Assembly (NCBI RefSeq): GCF_000383955.1
Contig: NZ_KB913013.1
Span: 787,694 to 851,693, forward strand
Direction of reading: 5' to 3'
DNA length: 64,000 nt
From: Rudanella lutea DSM 19387
GTDB lineage: Bacteria; Bacteroidota; Bacteroidia; Cytophagales; Spirosomataceae
The position numbers and the translations under genes are program-made. Below are positions 46,529 through 55,299 of the stretch, piece after piece. Every line of letters begins with the position of its first letter. The first letter of the stretch is position 1. Below the pieces are notes generated by a model that did no database searches, was not told where the DNA came from, and saw only the letters and a program-made list of their open reading frames with translations.

Positions 46529-48178
46529 ATGGAAAACGCACGACCCAATCAGCACTTACGAAAAAACCCTGGCTTTGGCGGAACCCGCTCACAATCAGGC
46601 AATGGGTGGTTAGACCGGCTCGACACCGGGTTGGGCAAACTCCCTCCGCAGGCTACCGACCTCGAAATGGCTGTACTGGGAGCCCTCATGATTGAGAAGG
46701 ATGCCCTCTCGGCAGTTATTGACATTCTGAAGCCGGAGAGTTTCTATAAAGAAGCCCACCAGCGTATCTACAACGCCATTCTGAACTTATTTCAGAATTC
46801 AGAACCCATCGATCTGCTCACGGTAACCCAGCAGCTCCGCAAAACGGGCGAGCTGGAGTTTGTGGGGGGAGCGGGTTATGTTTCTGAGCTGACCATCAAA
46901 GTCAACTCAGCAGCCAATATTGAGTACCACTCGCGGGTTATTTCGGAGCATTCGCTCAAGCGGGCTATGATTACCATGGCCTCCACCATCCTGCGCGACG
47001 CCTACGAAGATACCACGGATGTTTTTCAGTTGCTCGACCAAACCGAACAGTCGCTGTTTCGGATTTCGGAGTCGAACATCAAGAAAAACTACGCCGACAT
47101 GGGCACCATTGTTCGGCAGGCCCTCAACGAGCTGGAAATCAAGAAAAACAATAAGGATGGTTTGACCGGCATTCCGTCGGGTTTCAGCGCGCTCGACCGG
47201 CTTACCTCCGGTTGGCAACCGACCGAATTGGTTATCCTAGCTGCCCGACCGGCTATGGGGAAAACTGCATTCGTTGTGTCAGCACTCCGAAATGCCGCCG
47301 TCGATTTTGGGCAGCCGGTTGCTATTTTCTCATTGGAGATGTCGGCCGTGCAGCTGGTTAATCGTTTGATTTCGGCCGAAGCAGAAATTGACAGTGAAAA
47401 AATTAAGAAAGGAAACCTGGCTCCGCACGAATGGACCCAGCTTCACCATAAAATTCAGCGACTGACGGAGGCCCCAATTTTCATTGACGATACCCCCGCC
47501 CTGTCGATTCTGGAACTACGCGCCAAGTGCCGCCGTCTGAAAGCTCAGCACGATATTCAGATGGTCGTGATTGACTACCTCCAGCTGATGCAGGGCGATA
47601 ATAGCAAGGGCAGCAACCGTGAACAGGAAATTGCATCGATTTCGCGGGCGTTGAAAAACCTGGCGAAAGAGTTGAATGTCCCCGTAATTGCCCTTTCACA
47701 GCTGAGCCGGGCCGTTGAAACCCGGGGTGGCGACAAAAAACCACAGCTGTCTGACCTTCGGGAATCGGGTTCTATCGAGCAAGACGCCGACATGGTTATG
47801 TTCCTCTACCGGCCTGAGTATTATAACATTACGCAGGATGAAGCCGGTAACTCTACGGCCGGCATCGGTGAGGTGATTGTGGCGAAAAACCGTTCGGGCT
47901 CACTCGACACCATTCAGCTCCGGTTCGTCAACCGTTTCACCAAATTCTGCGACCTCGATACGTATTTCGATCCGGTACCGCAAGGACAAGGTTTCCCAAG
48001 CAATGTAACGGGTCTGAGTAGCTTCGACAGTGGCCCCGTTGGTGGGTTCCCCCCCGTAGGCCCATCAGGCCCCGGCGGTATGCCCCCAATCCCGCCCACG
48101 GGAGGCACTTTACGCAGCCGCGCCAACGATTTATCAAACTTTGGCAACGCCGACCCCAATCAGCAGACGCCGTTTTAA
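46529..48178 (+). CDS. dnaB: Replicative DNA helicase
   Basis: A 549-residue hexameric helicase of the replication fork. The start is at 46529 (MENARPNQHLRK). The N-terminal helical domain begins PPQATDLEMAVLGALMIEKDAL. The RecA-like domain has Walker A (ARPAMGKTAF) and Walker B (MVVIDYLQLM), the EQEIASISRALKNLAKELNVP helix and SDLRESGSIEQDADMV. No intein interrupts the motor. The C-terminal about 75 residues are Gly/Pro-rich and variable. A terminator follows. Confidence 0.97.
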   Translation: MENARPNQHLRKNPGFGGTRSQSGNGWLDRLDTGLGKLPPQATDLEMAVLGALMIEKDALSAVIDILKPESFYKEAHQRIYNAILNLFQNSEPIDLLTVTQQLRKTGELEFVGGAGYVSELTIKVNSAANIEYHSRVISEHSLKRAMITMASTILRDAYEDTTDVFQLLDQTEQSLFRISESNIKKNYADMGTIVRQALNELEIKKNNKDGLTGIPSGFSALDRLTSGWQPTELVILAARPAMGKTAFVVSALRNAAVDFGQPVAIFSLEMSAVQLVNRLISAEAEIDSEKIKKGNLAPHEWTQLHHKIQRLTEAPIFIDDTPALSILELRAKCRRLKAQHDIQMVVIDYLQLMQGDNSKGSNREQEIASISRALKNLAKELNVPVIALSQLSRAVETRGGDKKPQLSDLRESGSIEQDADMVMFLYRPEYYNITQDEAGNSTAGIGEVIVAKNRSGSLDTIQLRFVNRFTKFCDLDTYFDPVPQGQGFPSNVTGLSSFDSGPVGGFPPVGPSGPGGMPPIPPTGGTLRSRANDLSNFGNADPNQQTPF

Positions 48179-48199
48179 TCAGGAGAAGGCAACAGGTAA

Positions 48200-48254
48200 A
48201 AAGGCAAAGGGGGCTAACGTATGTTTATCACATGCATTAGCCCCCTTCGCCTTT
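48200..48254. terminator. Bidirectional terminator between dnaB and the DNRLRE gene
   Basis: Arm 48200-48217 pairs with 48237-48254 at 17 of 18 positions around a 19-base loop. It separates two convergent genes. Confidence 0.75.
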
Positions 48255-48271
48255 CCCCCTTATCCTTTTTC

Positions 48272-49219
48272 CTATAAACTGTAATATACCACCAGCCGTG
48301 GCCGGTTGGCGGGGGTTGGATGCTCACTTGTACAGAACTGCAAAGCGCGGTACGGGGGCGCGGGCGACTCATCCTGCAAACGCAGTAGCCACCCAAAATT
48401 AGTGGCCGGATTGGCGACCATAGACGCCACCTGACTTTTCACATCAAGCTTCTGATACACGCCCGGTTGCGACTCAGCCGACGGAACGGCTATCTGTCCG
48501 GCGGTTGTGCTCGTTGGGCGTGTAGCGTAATTCAATGTGGTCTGATCCCAGGCCGAGGTCACACGCTGCAGATACACCGGATTGTTGCCGGTGTTAGGCG
48601 ATGGCGCAAACCAGGGAATATCGTAATAGGTCAGTCTCAGAAACGCACTGTCGATACGCGCCGTTGCTGGAATAGCGGATAGATTGAATCGCAGATAGCT
48701 TTGGTAGGTAAGTGGTGTTCCGTCTGTAGTCCAGGCCCCTACCGCCATGCCGTACCCAGCCCCGGTAACAGCTGTAGTACTGTAGGTCGACGTAAACGCG
48801 TCCTGCCCTTCGCCGGTTGCGGGCTGAAGCGTCAGCATCTCAGAGGCCAGTGCTGGTTCACCGGGGCAGGCAATCCGGGTTCGAACGAAGTTGCCTGTGT
48901 TGTCGACCGTTACACGCCAGCAGTACCCGTTGGGCGACCGCATAATTACCCCCGAACCAATGTTGTCGATGTACACATCGCCCGCGCTTACGTGCAGGCT
49001 CGACCGGGGGTCGGAGTTATTAATGCCTATCCGACCATTGAGTCTTAGCCAGCCCGTAGCGGTCGAGCTACCGGGTACAGTTGCTCCGGCCGGTGCCGTT
49101 GAGCCCCCCGGCGAGGTGGGGTCGGGAATACCGGCCTGCCCGAAACTAACCCCGACCGACTGCCCCCAAAGTAGCAGTATCAGCCCGATCCATCGCTGCG
49201 TGCGTACATGTTGTTTCAT
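48272..49219 (-). CDS. Secreted DNRLRE-domain protein
   Basis: A 315-residue exported protein with a signal peptide ending near VSFGQ. A Pro/Gly/Thr linker is followed by LNGRIGINNSDPRSSLHVSAG, a surface-protein opening. The DNRLRE domain covers about 130-313: a Cys-containing start, YQSYLRFNLSAIPATARIDS, AFLRLTYYDIPW, WDQTTLNYATRPT, and the closing RPRLVVYYSL. This beta domain occurs in extracellular matrix or cell-wall proteins. There is no T9SS domain. Function unknown. Confidence 0.82.
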   Translation of the reverse strand: MKQHVRTQRWIGLILLLWGQSVGVSFGQAGIPDPTSPGGSTAPAGATVPGSSTATGWLRLNGRIGINNSDPRSSLHVSAGDVYIDNIGSGVIMRSPNGYCWRVTVDNTGNFVRTRIACPGEPALASEMLTLQPATGEGQDAFTSTYSTTAVTGAGYGMAVGAWTTDGTPLTYQSYLRFNLSAIPATARIDSAFLRLTYYDIPWFAPSPNTGNNPVYLQRVTSAWDQTTLNYATRPTSTTAGQIAVPSAESQPGVYQKLDVKSQVASMVANPATNFGWLLRLQDESPAPPYRALQFCTSEHPTPANRPRLVVYYSL

Positions 49220-49252
49220 AAAGACTCAAGGGGTTACATGGTATGGTTAAAA

Positions 49253-50710
49253 TTAGGCCCGGCGCGTCAGCAAAACTACATTTTCGACGTGGTGCGTGTG
49301 CGGAAACATATCAACCGGTTGCACATTACTTACCTGATACGCTTCGTCCAGAATAGCCAGGTCACGAGCCTGCGTTGCCGTATTACAGCTCACGTACACA
49401 ATACGCTTGGGCGCAGCCTTGAGTAACTGCCGGGTAACAGCCTCATCCATGCCTGCCCGGGGCGGATCAGTAATGACCACATCGGGGTGGCCGTGTTGAT
49501 CCATGAAGGCGTCAGTGAGCAACTCTTTCATATCGCCCGCGTGGAAATTCACATTCGTGATTCCATTGACCTGCGCATTCACACGGGCATCTTTCACCGC
49601 ATCTTCGACGTACTCAACCCCCACCACCTGCCGGGCCTGCCGGGCCACAAATAACGCAATGGTGCCGGTACCGGTGTACAGGTCATACACCAGCTCCTGA
49701 CCGGTTAGCCCAGCCCATTCGCGGGCAACTTTGTATAGATTAAACGCCTGACCGGCATTGGTCTGATAGAACGACTTGGGCGCCACCCGAAATGTCAGCG
49801 GGCTTCCGTCGGCACTGTGGCCATCGTTCATCTGCTCTTCAATGTAGGGCGTACCCGCATAGTTTATCACCTCCAGGTCGCCGTAGGTGTCGTTCTTTTT
49901 GGTATTGATGATGTAGTTGAGCGACGTAATCTGCGGAAACTGTTCGAGCAGATAATCGAGCAGGTGCGCCAGCCGATCGGGGTTATCCTGCGCTACCTGC
50001 ATGGTCACCATCACCTGTCCCGTCGATTCGGCCGTGCGGATAATGAGCGTACGAAGGTAGCCAACGTGGGTTTTGAGGTTATACGCGGCCAGATTGTGCG
50101 CGTGCATGTATTCCGAAACCGCCAACCGAATTGCATTGGAAGGGTCCGGCTGTAGGTAGCAATGCCGAATGGGCAGCACCTTATCGAACCGGCGCGGAAT
50201 GTGAAAGCCCACCACCCGCTGATCGATGCGTTCGTCGGAGGTTACCTCGGCCTGCGTCATCCAGCGCCCTTCGGCAATGGTAAATTCAAGTTTGTTCCGG
50301 TAATACTGCCGTACGTCGGCCGGCATAATTGGCCGAATAGACGGCAACGCAACCTTCCCGATCCGCGTAAGGTGATCAACGACCTGTTGTTGCTTAAACG
50401 CCAGTTGCTCTTCGTACCGAATGTGTTGCCATTTGCAGCCTCCGCAGGTGCCAAAGTGTTCGCAGAACGGCTCAGCCCGGACGGCCGAATACGAATGAAT
50501 CCGCTCGGCAACAGCCTCACGGTACTGTTTTTTCACATTAACAATGCGCAGATCGACCACATCGCCCGGAGCCACTGCCGGATGGCCCGGCCCGGCTTCC
50601 ACAAAAATTATCCCCTCTGGGGTACGCACTAAGCACTTCCCTTCGGCAGCTACCGCATCAATTTGTACGCCTTCCAACCGTTGGGGTGCTTTATGACTCC
50701 TTCTTCGCAT
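49253..50710 (-). CDS. rlmD: 23S rRNA uracil-5-methyltransferase (RlmD/RumA-type)
   Basis: A 485-residue SAM-dependent enzyme. The start is at 50710 (MRRRSHKAPQRLEG). An N-terminal TRAM domain precedes the iron-sulfur Cys cluster CEHFGTCGGCKW. The catalytic core has DLYTGTGTIALFVARQ (SAM site), DPPRAGMDEAV and VYVSCNTATQARDLAIL with the catalytic Cys. It methylates C5 of a uracil in 23S rRNA; the exact position (1939 in E. coli for RlmD) is inferred from family. It diverges from the gliding-motility type protein. Confidence 0.92.
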   Translation of the reverse strand: MRRRSHKAPQRLEGVQIDAVAAEGKCLVRTPEGIIFVEAGPGHPAVAPGDVVDLRIVNVKKQYREAVAERIHSYSAVRAEPFCEHFGTCGGCKWQHIRYEEQLAFKQQQVVDHLTRIGKVALPSIRPIMPADVRQYYRNKLEFTIAEGRWMTQAEVTSDERIDQRVVGFHIPRRFDKVLPIRHCYLQPDPSNAIRLAVSEYMHAHNLAAYNLKTHVGYLRTLIIRTAESTGQVMVTMQVAQDNPDRLAHLLDYLLEQFPQITSLNYIINTKKNDTYGDLEVINYAGTPYIEEQMNDGHSADGSPLTFRVAPKSFYQTNAGQAFNLYKVAREWAGLTGQELVYDLYTGTGTIALFVARQARQVVGVEYVEDAVKDARVNAQVNGITNVNFHAGDMKELLTDAFMDQHGHPDVVITDPPRAGMDEAVTRQLLKAAPKRIVYVSCNTATQARDLAILDEAYQVSNVQPVDMFPHTHHVENVVLLTRRA

Positions 50711-50776
50711 AATACCTGAATAAAATGCTAAATTAACCCACATTTTGGACCTGTGCAGATTGGAAAACGTTTACTC

Positions 50777-53035
50777 ATGCCCACTTTTTACCAACAGACT
50801 CGTTCTAAGCTACTTATCGCCGTCCTGTTCCTGCTAAGCTGGACTACCGCACGGGCTACTCACATCGTGGGCGGTGAACTGGAACTCCAGTATCTGGGGG
50901 CTTCCAGCACGTTCTCGCACCGCATCAACATGAACCTTTATTTCGACGATATCAACGGAAACCGGGGGGCCGTCGATCCGACTGTGTTCGTGTATGTTTT
51001 TCGGAAACGCGACAACGGACTTGAAGGGCGCGTAGCCCTGCCACTCGTGGGCGATACGTTTGTCAATTACACCAACGCGGCCTGCGCCATCGGCAACCTG
51101 CGTACCAGATTGCTCCGATACAGTATCGATGTGACGTTCACCAACAACTTCAGCGATCCTGAAGGATACTACATGGTTTGGGAACGGTGCTGTCGCAACA
51201 ACTCGATCGCGAATATTATCAATCCGGGAGGGGCGGGTTCTACGTTCTGGCTCGAATTTGCTGCACCCTGGCAGAACAGTCGGCCGTTTGTCAACTCCAC
51301 GCCTTCGTTCGGTGTTGCCAAAGGCGACTACATCTGCACCAATCGGCCGTTTAGCTTTGATTTCAGCGCCCGCGATACCGACGGCGACAGCCTTGTGTAT
51401 TCGATGGCTACGCCCCTCAACGGCTTCAGTACAGCCACCGTACCCGACCCCAGCCAGAGCAATAGTGTACGTGGAGGCCCCTACCCGCTTGTCAGTTGGG
51501 CACCGGGCCTGTCGGCCACCAATGCTATTCCGGGAACGCAACCCCTCCGCGTCGATCCACGCACGGGCCTACTTACCGTTGTGGCTAATACACCGGGACT
51601 GTACGTTTTCTCGGTATTGGTAGAGGAATACCGCCGAACAGCCGGTCGAGCTCCGGTGCGGATTGGGCAGGTCCGGCGCGATTTTCAGCTGCAAGTGGTC
51701 GACTGCCCACCCAACGACCCACCCCGGATTCTGATGAAACCACAGGGCGCGAAAGACTATTACAAGCGTGGCACGGTACTGACCATCAGCGAAGCCGACC
51801 AAAACTGCCTCACGCTGTTCCTGACTGACCCTAACCCCAACCAGCGCATCACGATTACCAACGCCAGCGGCACCCTGCCGGGCCTCTCGCTTACCCCCAA
51901 CATCGTCACCACCCGTACAAGCACCGATACCGTCAGGGCCGAGTTCTGCTTTGGTCGCTGCCTCACCAACGGGGTGAGCGGTCGGGTAACGCTCGCGATT
52001 CGGGCTACCGATGAAAGTTGCCCGCAGGGCCTGACCGATACCCTGCTGGTTCAGCTCAACGTTATTGCCGCGCCCATCAACCGGCCACGGGTGGTTACCA
52101 CGCTCCCGCAAGACAAGGCTCAGGTGACCGTAGGCGGTTCACTTTCGTTCAACGTGGTCGGCACTGATCAGGACAACGACATTGTATCCGTACAGGCCAT
52201 TGGGCGGGGGTTTACGCTGGCATCGGCCAACATGAATTTTGCCACTGGCTCGGGCACAGGGCGCATTACCCAGCCGTTCGTCTGGCGTCCGAGCTGCACG
52301 CAGGCCACACGCGGCAAATACCTGGTCGATTTTGTGGTAACGAAAACTCGATGCAACCGTACCCTCCGCGATACCGTCACCGTCGACCTGACGGCCGTGG
52401 GCCTGCCCAGCCAACCGCCCACCATCCGCACCAGCCTGCCCAATCCGGTCATTGAGCTGACGCTGAATCCGGCCGATGAGACCCGCTCGTCCATTCAGTT
52501 CGATGTGTTGGGCAATGACCCCGACCGCGACTCCATCCGGCTCACCGGTACCGTTCGTGGGGGTAGTATGGCCGATTTGGGCGTCAACTGGCGCGATTTG
52601 TTTGGCCGGCCTTCTCTTCAATCGGGCTTCCTGTGGCAACCGTCCTGTGAGCTGCTGCAAGGCAAAGAGGAAGCTACCTTCGTGTTTGACTTTGTGGCCG
52701 ACGACCGGAGCTGCCAGCCCAAGCATGCCGATACAACCTCGGTAACCGTTCGTCTGAAAAACCCGACCGTGGATTACACCCTGAATATTCCGAACGTATT
52801 TACCCCCAACAACGACGGCATCAATGACTACTGGTCGGTAGCCGACCTGCCCGCCGACAATTGTTCCGAGCAGTTCCAGTCAGTCGAGATTGTCAATCGG
52901 TGGGGACAGGTGGTGTATCGGTCCAAAGACCGCAACTTCCGCTGGACGGGTGCCAACACAACGCCGGGGGTGTACTACTATCTCATCAAGTACACCCGAC
53001 AGCAGTGGAAAGGCACCGTAACCCTATACAGGTAG
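50777..53035 (+). CDS. Secreted multidomain protein with gliding-motility (type B) T9SS sorting domain
   Basis: About 752 residues, start at 50777 (MPTFYQQTRSKLL) giving a signal peptide ending at ARAT. The body consists of several cadherin- or Ig-like beta domains: about 25-270 opening with HIVGGELELQYLG, then repeats carrying the marks CPPNDPPRIL and RPRVVTTLPQDKAQV. The C-terminal about 90 residues are the CHU_C/gliding-motility-associated sorting domain (IPNVFTPNNDGINDYW to WKGTVTLYR). The protein is exported by T9SS and displayed or released at the surface. Role probably adhesion. Confidence 0.88.
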   Translation: MPTFYQQTRSKLLIAVLFLLSWTTARATHIVGGELELQYLGASSTFSHRINMNLYFDDINGNRGAVDPTVFVYVFRKRDNGLEGRVALPLVGDTFVNYTNAACAIGNLRTRLLRYSIDVTFTNNFSDPEGYYMVWERCCRNNSIANIINPGGAGSTFWLEFAAPWQNSRPFVNSTPSFGVAKGDYICTNRPFSFDFSARDTDGDSLVYSMATPLNGFSTATVPDPSQSNSVRGGPYPLVSWAPGLSATNAIPGTQPLRVDPRTGLLTVVANTPGLYVFSVLVEEYRRTAGRAPVRIGQVRRDFQLQVVDCPPNDPPRILMKPQGAKDYYKRGTVLTISEADQNCLTLFLTDPNPNQRITITNASGTLPGLSLTPNIVTTRTSTDTVRAEFCFGRCLTNGVSGRVTLAIRATDESCPQGLTDTLLVQLNVIAAPINRPRVVTTLPQDKAQVTVGGSLSFNVVGTDQDNDIVSVQAIGRGFTLASANMNFATGSGTGRITQPFVWRPSCTQATRGKYLVDFVVTKTRCNRTLRDTVTVDLTAVGLPSQPPTIRTSLPNPVIELTLNPADETRSSIQFDVLGNDPDRDSIRLTGTVRGGSMADLGVNWRDLFGRPSLQSGFLWQPSCELLQGKEEATFVFDFVADDRSCQPKHADTTSVTVRLKNPTVDYTLNIPNVFTPNNDGINDYWSVADLPADNCSEQFQSVEIVNRWGQVVYRSKDRNFRWTGANTTPGVYYYLIKYTRQQWKGTVTLYR

Positions 53036-53068
53036 GGGGTAAAAGCCGGTATCACGCGGCATAGTGCC

Positions 53069-53076
53069 TATCTTTG
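53069..53076 (+). promoter_or_regulatory. Candidate promoter -7 box (TATCTTTG)
   Basis: TATCTTTG matches TAnnTTTG, 21 bases before the SDR start at 53098. No clear -33. Confidence 0.45.
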
Positions 53077-53097
53077 CGGTTTAACGTTACCCACTCT

Positions 53098-53907
53098 ATG
53101 CAACAAAAAGTTGTCCTGATCACCGGCGCTTCGTCCGGAATTGGGCGGGCGCTTGCCTTTGCGTTCGGAAAAGAAGGAGCCTCCATCGTGATTTGTGCGC
53201 GCAAGGCCGATGCGCTGACCGCTGTCAGTCAGGAACTGACCGAAGCAGGCATTGACAACCTCGCCCTCACGGCCGACGTCAGCGTGCAGGCCGATGTCGT
53301 CAAACTGATTGATGAAGCCGTAGCGCATTATGGCCGGTTGGATGTTCTGATCAACAATGCCGGGATTACCATGCGCTCGATGGTTGTCGACGCCGACCCC
53401 GAGGTATTCCGCAAAGTAATGGACATCAATTATATGGGCACCGTGTACGCGACCCGCTACGCCCTACCGCACATCCTGAAAACGAAAGGTTCGATTGTCG
53501 GCATTTCGTCGATTGCGGGGTATCGGGGCTTACCTGTCCGGGCGGGCTATTCGGCGTCCAAATTTGCCATGAATGGCTTTCTGGAGGCTCTCCGCACCGA
53601 GTTACTGCATTCGGGCGTACACGTGCTGACAGCATGCCCAGGCTTTACCAGCTCGAATATCCGAACGGCCGCTCTCGATGCATCGGGGCACGAAGCGGGT
53701 GAGACCGTGCGCGACGAAGAAAAAATGATGAGTGCCGAAGAGTGTGCCGACCATATTCTGCGCGCGGTAAAACACCGGAAACGCGAGCTTGTTCTGACAG
53801 CACAGGGCAAACTGACCGTTTTCCTGAACAAACTTTTCCCGAAACTCACCGACACCCTCGTGTACAACACACTGGCGAAAGAAAAGAACTCTCCCCTGAA
53901 ACGGTAG
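53098..53907 (+). CDS. Short-chain dehydrogenase/reductase (SDR)
   Basis: A 269-residue classical SDR, start at 53098 (MQQKVVLITG). The cofactor motif TGASSGIGRA lies at residues 9-18, NNAG near 90, and the catalytic SSIAGY...YSASK block near 140-160 (Ser, Tyr, Lys). It reduces or oxidises a keto/alcohol substrate with NAD(P). The C-terminus carries a basic tail and an AQGKLTVFLNKLFPKL amphipathic segment. The substrate is unknown. Confidence 0.92.
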   Translation: MQQKVVLITGASSGIGRALAFAFGKEGASIVICARKADALTAVSQELTEAGIDNLALTADVSVQADVVKLIDEAVAHYGRLDVLINNAGITMRSMVVDADPEVFRKVMDINYMGTVYATRYALPHILKTKGSIVGISSIAGYRGLPVRAGYSASKFAMNGFLEALRTELLHSGVHVLTACPGFTSSNIRTAALDASGHEAGETVRDEEKMMSAEECADHILRAVKHRKRELVLTAQGKLTVFLNKLFPKLTDTLVYNTLAKEKNSPLKR

Positions 53908-53938
53908 GCTGCGGAGCTTTTGCGTTACAACGCCCCTT

Positions 53939-54664
53939 CTAAATAAGCCAAACCTGATCTTTACGGACGTAGTACAGCCGGTCGTTCCAGAAGATCCGAA
54001 GCCAGATATCCTCACTGCCGAGAATATTCACCTTATGGCCGCGCCCAATCACCTCCGACACGGGCGCGGCCGCCGAAGGTTGTTGCCGCAGATACACGCG
54101 GTCACGGCTCGTAATACCCGACCGGTAACCTTCGGGTAGATTAACAAACAGAAGCAGCGTAATCAGGTACAAAAGTACCACCCACTTGTGCCGGGCGGGC
54201 GAAAATTCCTTGCGGGCCATTTTCAGCACGAGTATCACAAAAACGTATATACCCAGCCCAAGCAGAAAGAGTAACAGGTAAATGCCGTACTGCTTGTAGA
54301 ATAAATAAAAATAATTGAGGTCGTCGGTTTCATAACCAATCAACCCATTCGAGCGAGCCACCTCATTCATCTTCCGCAGCACGGATTCATTTGGGTGACG
54401 ATCAAAAAAAATTTGCAGGTAGAAAAGAACCCGGGCCGGATCGTTGTTGCGCTCGGCGGCATACGCCAGTTTAAGCAGCACCGGATCGGTAGCCATCTGA
54501 CCCTCAGCTAATGCCGCTTCGTAAAGCAGAACGGCATCGTCTAAACGACCCAGCGCAAAGAGCGAATCGGCCGTTCGTAAGGGCACCGCGCTCCAGCTTG
54601 TCAACCCAAGTTGACAAAGAAAAAAAACGAGAAATAGGCTTTTTTTGAGAGTAGGGGCTTGCAT
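53939..54664 (-). CDS. TPR and SH3-like domain membrane protein
   Basis: A 241-residue protein, start at 54664 (MQAPTLKKSLFLV) with a signal peptide. Longer frames (from 54682 or 54889) run back through the tRNA-Lys gene and are artefacts. Two TPR-like helical units (SLFALGRLDDAVLLYEAALAEG; YAAERNNDPARVLFYLQIFFD) precede one or two membrane helices (LLLFLLGLGIYVFVILVL; WVVLLYLITLLLFVN). A C-terminal SH3-like domain (DRVYLRQQPSAAAPVSEVIGRG) follows. The layout resembles BatE-like proteins, but the rest of the Bat operon is absent. Confidence 0.8.
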   Translation of the reverse strand: MQAPTLKKSLFLVFFLCQLGLTSWSAVPLRTADSLFALGRLDDAVLLYEAALAEGQMATDPVLLKLAYAAERNNDPARVLFYLQIFFDRHPNESVLRKMNEVARSNGLIGYETDDLNYFYLFYKQYGIYLLLFLLGLGIYVFVILVLKMARKEFSPARHKWVVLLYLITLLLFVNLPEGYRSGITSRDRVYLRQQPSAAAPVSEVIGRGHKVNILGSEDIWLRIFWNDRLYYVRKDQVWLI

Positions 54665-54689
54665 TGAATAAATAAAGGGCATACTTTTG
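54659..54689 (+). promoter_or_regulatory. tRNA-Lys promoter (TTG-N20-TACTTTTG)
   Basis: TTG at 54659-54661, a 20-base spacer and TACTTTTG at 54682-54689. The box and following bases TACTTTTGCACCACGATT are identical to the tRNA-Thr promoter at 13122. It overlaps the start of the divergent TPR gene. Confidence 0.8.
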
Positions 54690-54742
54690 CACCACGATTT
54701 CAGAAAGCAGTCACGATTGCCCACTGAAATACAAAAGTAATC

Positions 54743-54818
54743 GATCTGGTAGCTCAGCTGGTAGAGCAATACACTTTTAATGTATGGGTCCTGGGTTCGA
54801 ATCCCAGCCGGATCACCA
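54743..54818 (+). tRNA. tRNA-Lys (anticodon TTT)
   Basis: The acceptor GATCTGG pairs with CCGGATC. D-arm AGCTCAGCTGGTAGAGCA. The anticodon stem ATACA/TGTAT encloses CTTTTAA with anticodon TTT. The T-arm holds GGGTTCGAATCCC. Discriminator A at 54815, and CCA is encoded (54816-54818). Confidence 0.96.
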
Positions 54819-54820
54819 AG

Positions 54821-54842
54821 AAGCCCCGACCTCGGGGCTTTC
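54821..54842 (+). terminator. Short terminator after tRNA-Lys
   Basis: AGCCCCGA pairs with TCGGGGCT, followed by TTTC. The same sequence is duplicated about 135 bases downstream. Confidence 0.7.
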
Positions 54843-54871
54843 GTATGTTTAGCCAGTTTGACAATCCCCGC

Positions 54872-54953
54872 GTTTAGCTGGTAGAGCAATACACGTTTAC
54901 TGTATGGGTCCTGGCGGTCGGCCGCTGCCGGTCGAATCCCAGCCGGATCACCA
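54872..54953 (+). pseudogene. Decayed tRNA-Lys copy
   Basis: 54876-54894 (AGCTGGTAGAGCAATACAC) and 54932-55003 are exact copies of tRNA-Lys and its downstream terminator (72 identical bases with 54797-54868). The acceptor 5' strand is lost (CCCGCG in place of GATCTGG). The anticodon loop is CGTTTAC. A 15-base insertion, rich in CGG and CCG, breaks the T-arm. It cannot form a normal tRNA. Confidence 0.9.
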
Positions 54954-55050
54954 AGAAGCCCCGACCTCGGGGCTTTCGTATGTTTAGCCAGTTTGACAAT
55001 CCCGGGTATAGGACAAGTTTCTTTTTCTGACCGGTCGGCGGTCCGGAGGG

Positions 55051-55104
55051 TTACAGGATAAACAGGATTTTCTTGGGACTCAATAAATCCTGTTTATCCT
55101 GTAA
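55051..55104. repeat. Perfect 20-bp hairpin with ACAGGATAAACAGGAT motif
   Basis: Arm 55051-55070 is exactly complementary to 55085-55104 with a 14-base loop. The AACAGGATT/AATCCTGTT word looks like a dispersed intergenic repeat. No gene is evident in 55005-55299. Confidence 0.75.
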
Positions 55105-55160
55105 TCCTGTCAGAATATTTTTTGGTAAAGCTGCGGTAATGAACTTCTGCTACACCCAGC

Positions 55161-55196
55161 AGAACAATACACGTTTACTGTATGGGTCTTGGCGTC
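55161..55196 (+). pseudogene. Third tRNA-Lys fragment
   Basis: About 35 bases matching the decayed second copy, including its altered anticodon loop (AATACACGTTTACTGTATGG), followed by TCTTGGCG. It derives from copy 2 rather than from the intact gene. Confidence 0.75.
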
Positions 55197-55299
55197 ACAC
55201 ACGTTCTTATCCAGTGCACGACAGCACGCAAAAGGGCCGATAGACTGAGAACGGTACGTCCACTATCTATCGGCCCTGTGTGTAAACTATCGGATCTGT

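Noticed and set aside
54665..54889. N-terminal extension of the TPR/SH3-like gene (AGIRTQDPYIKSV)
   Set aside because: It reads backwards through tRNA-Lys; the true start is at 54664 with a signal peptide.
54743..55196. CRISPR array
   Set aside because: Direct repeats are present, but they are tRNA-derived, unequal in length and only two or three in number, without spacers or cas genes.
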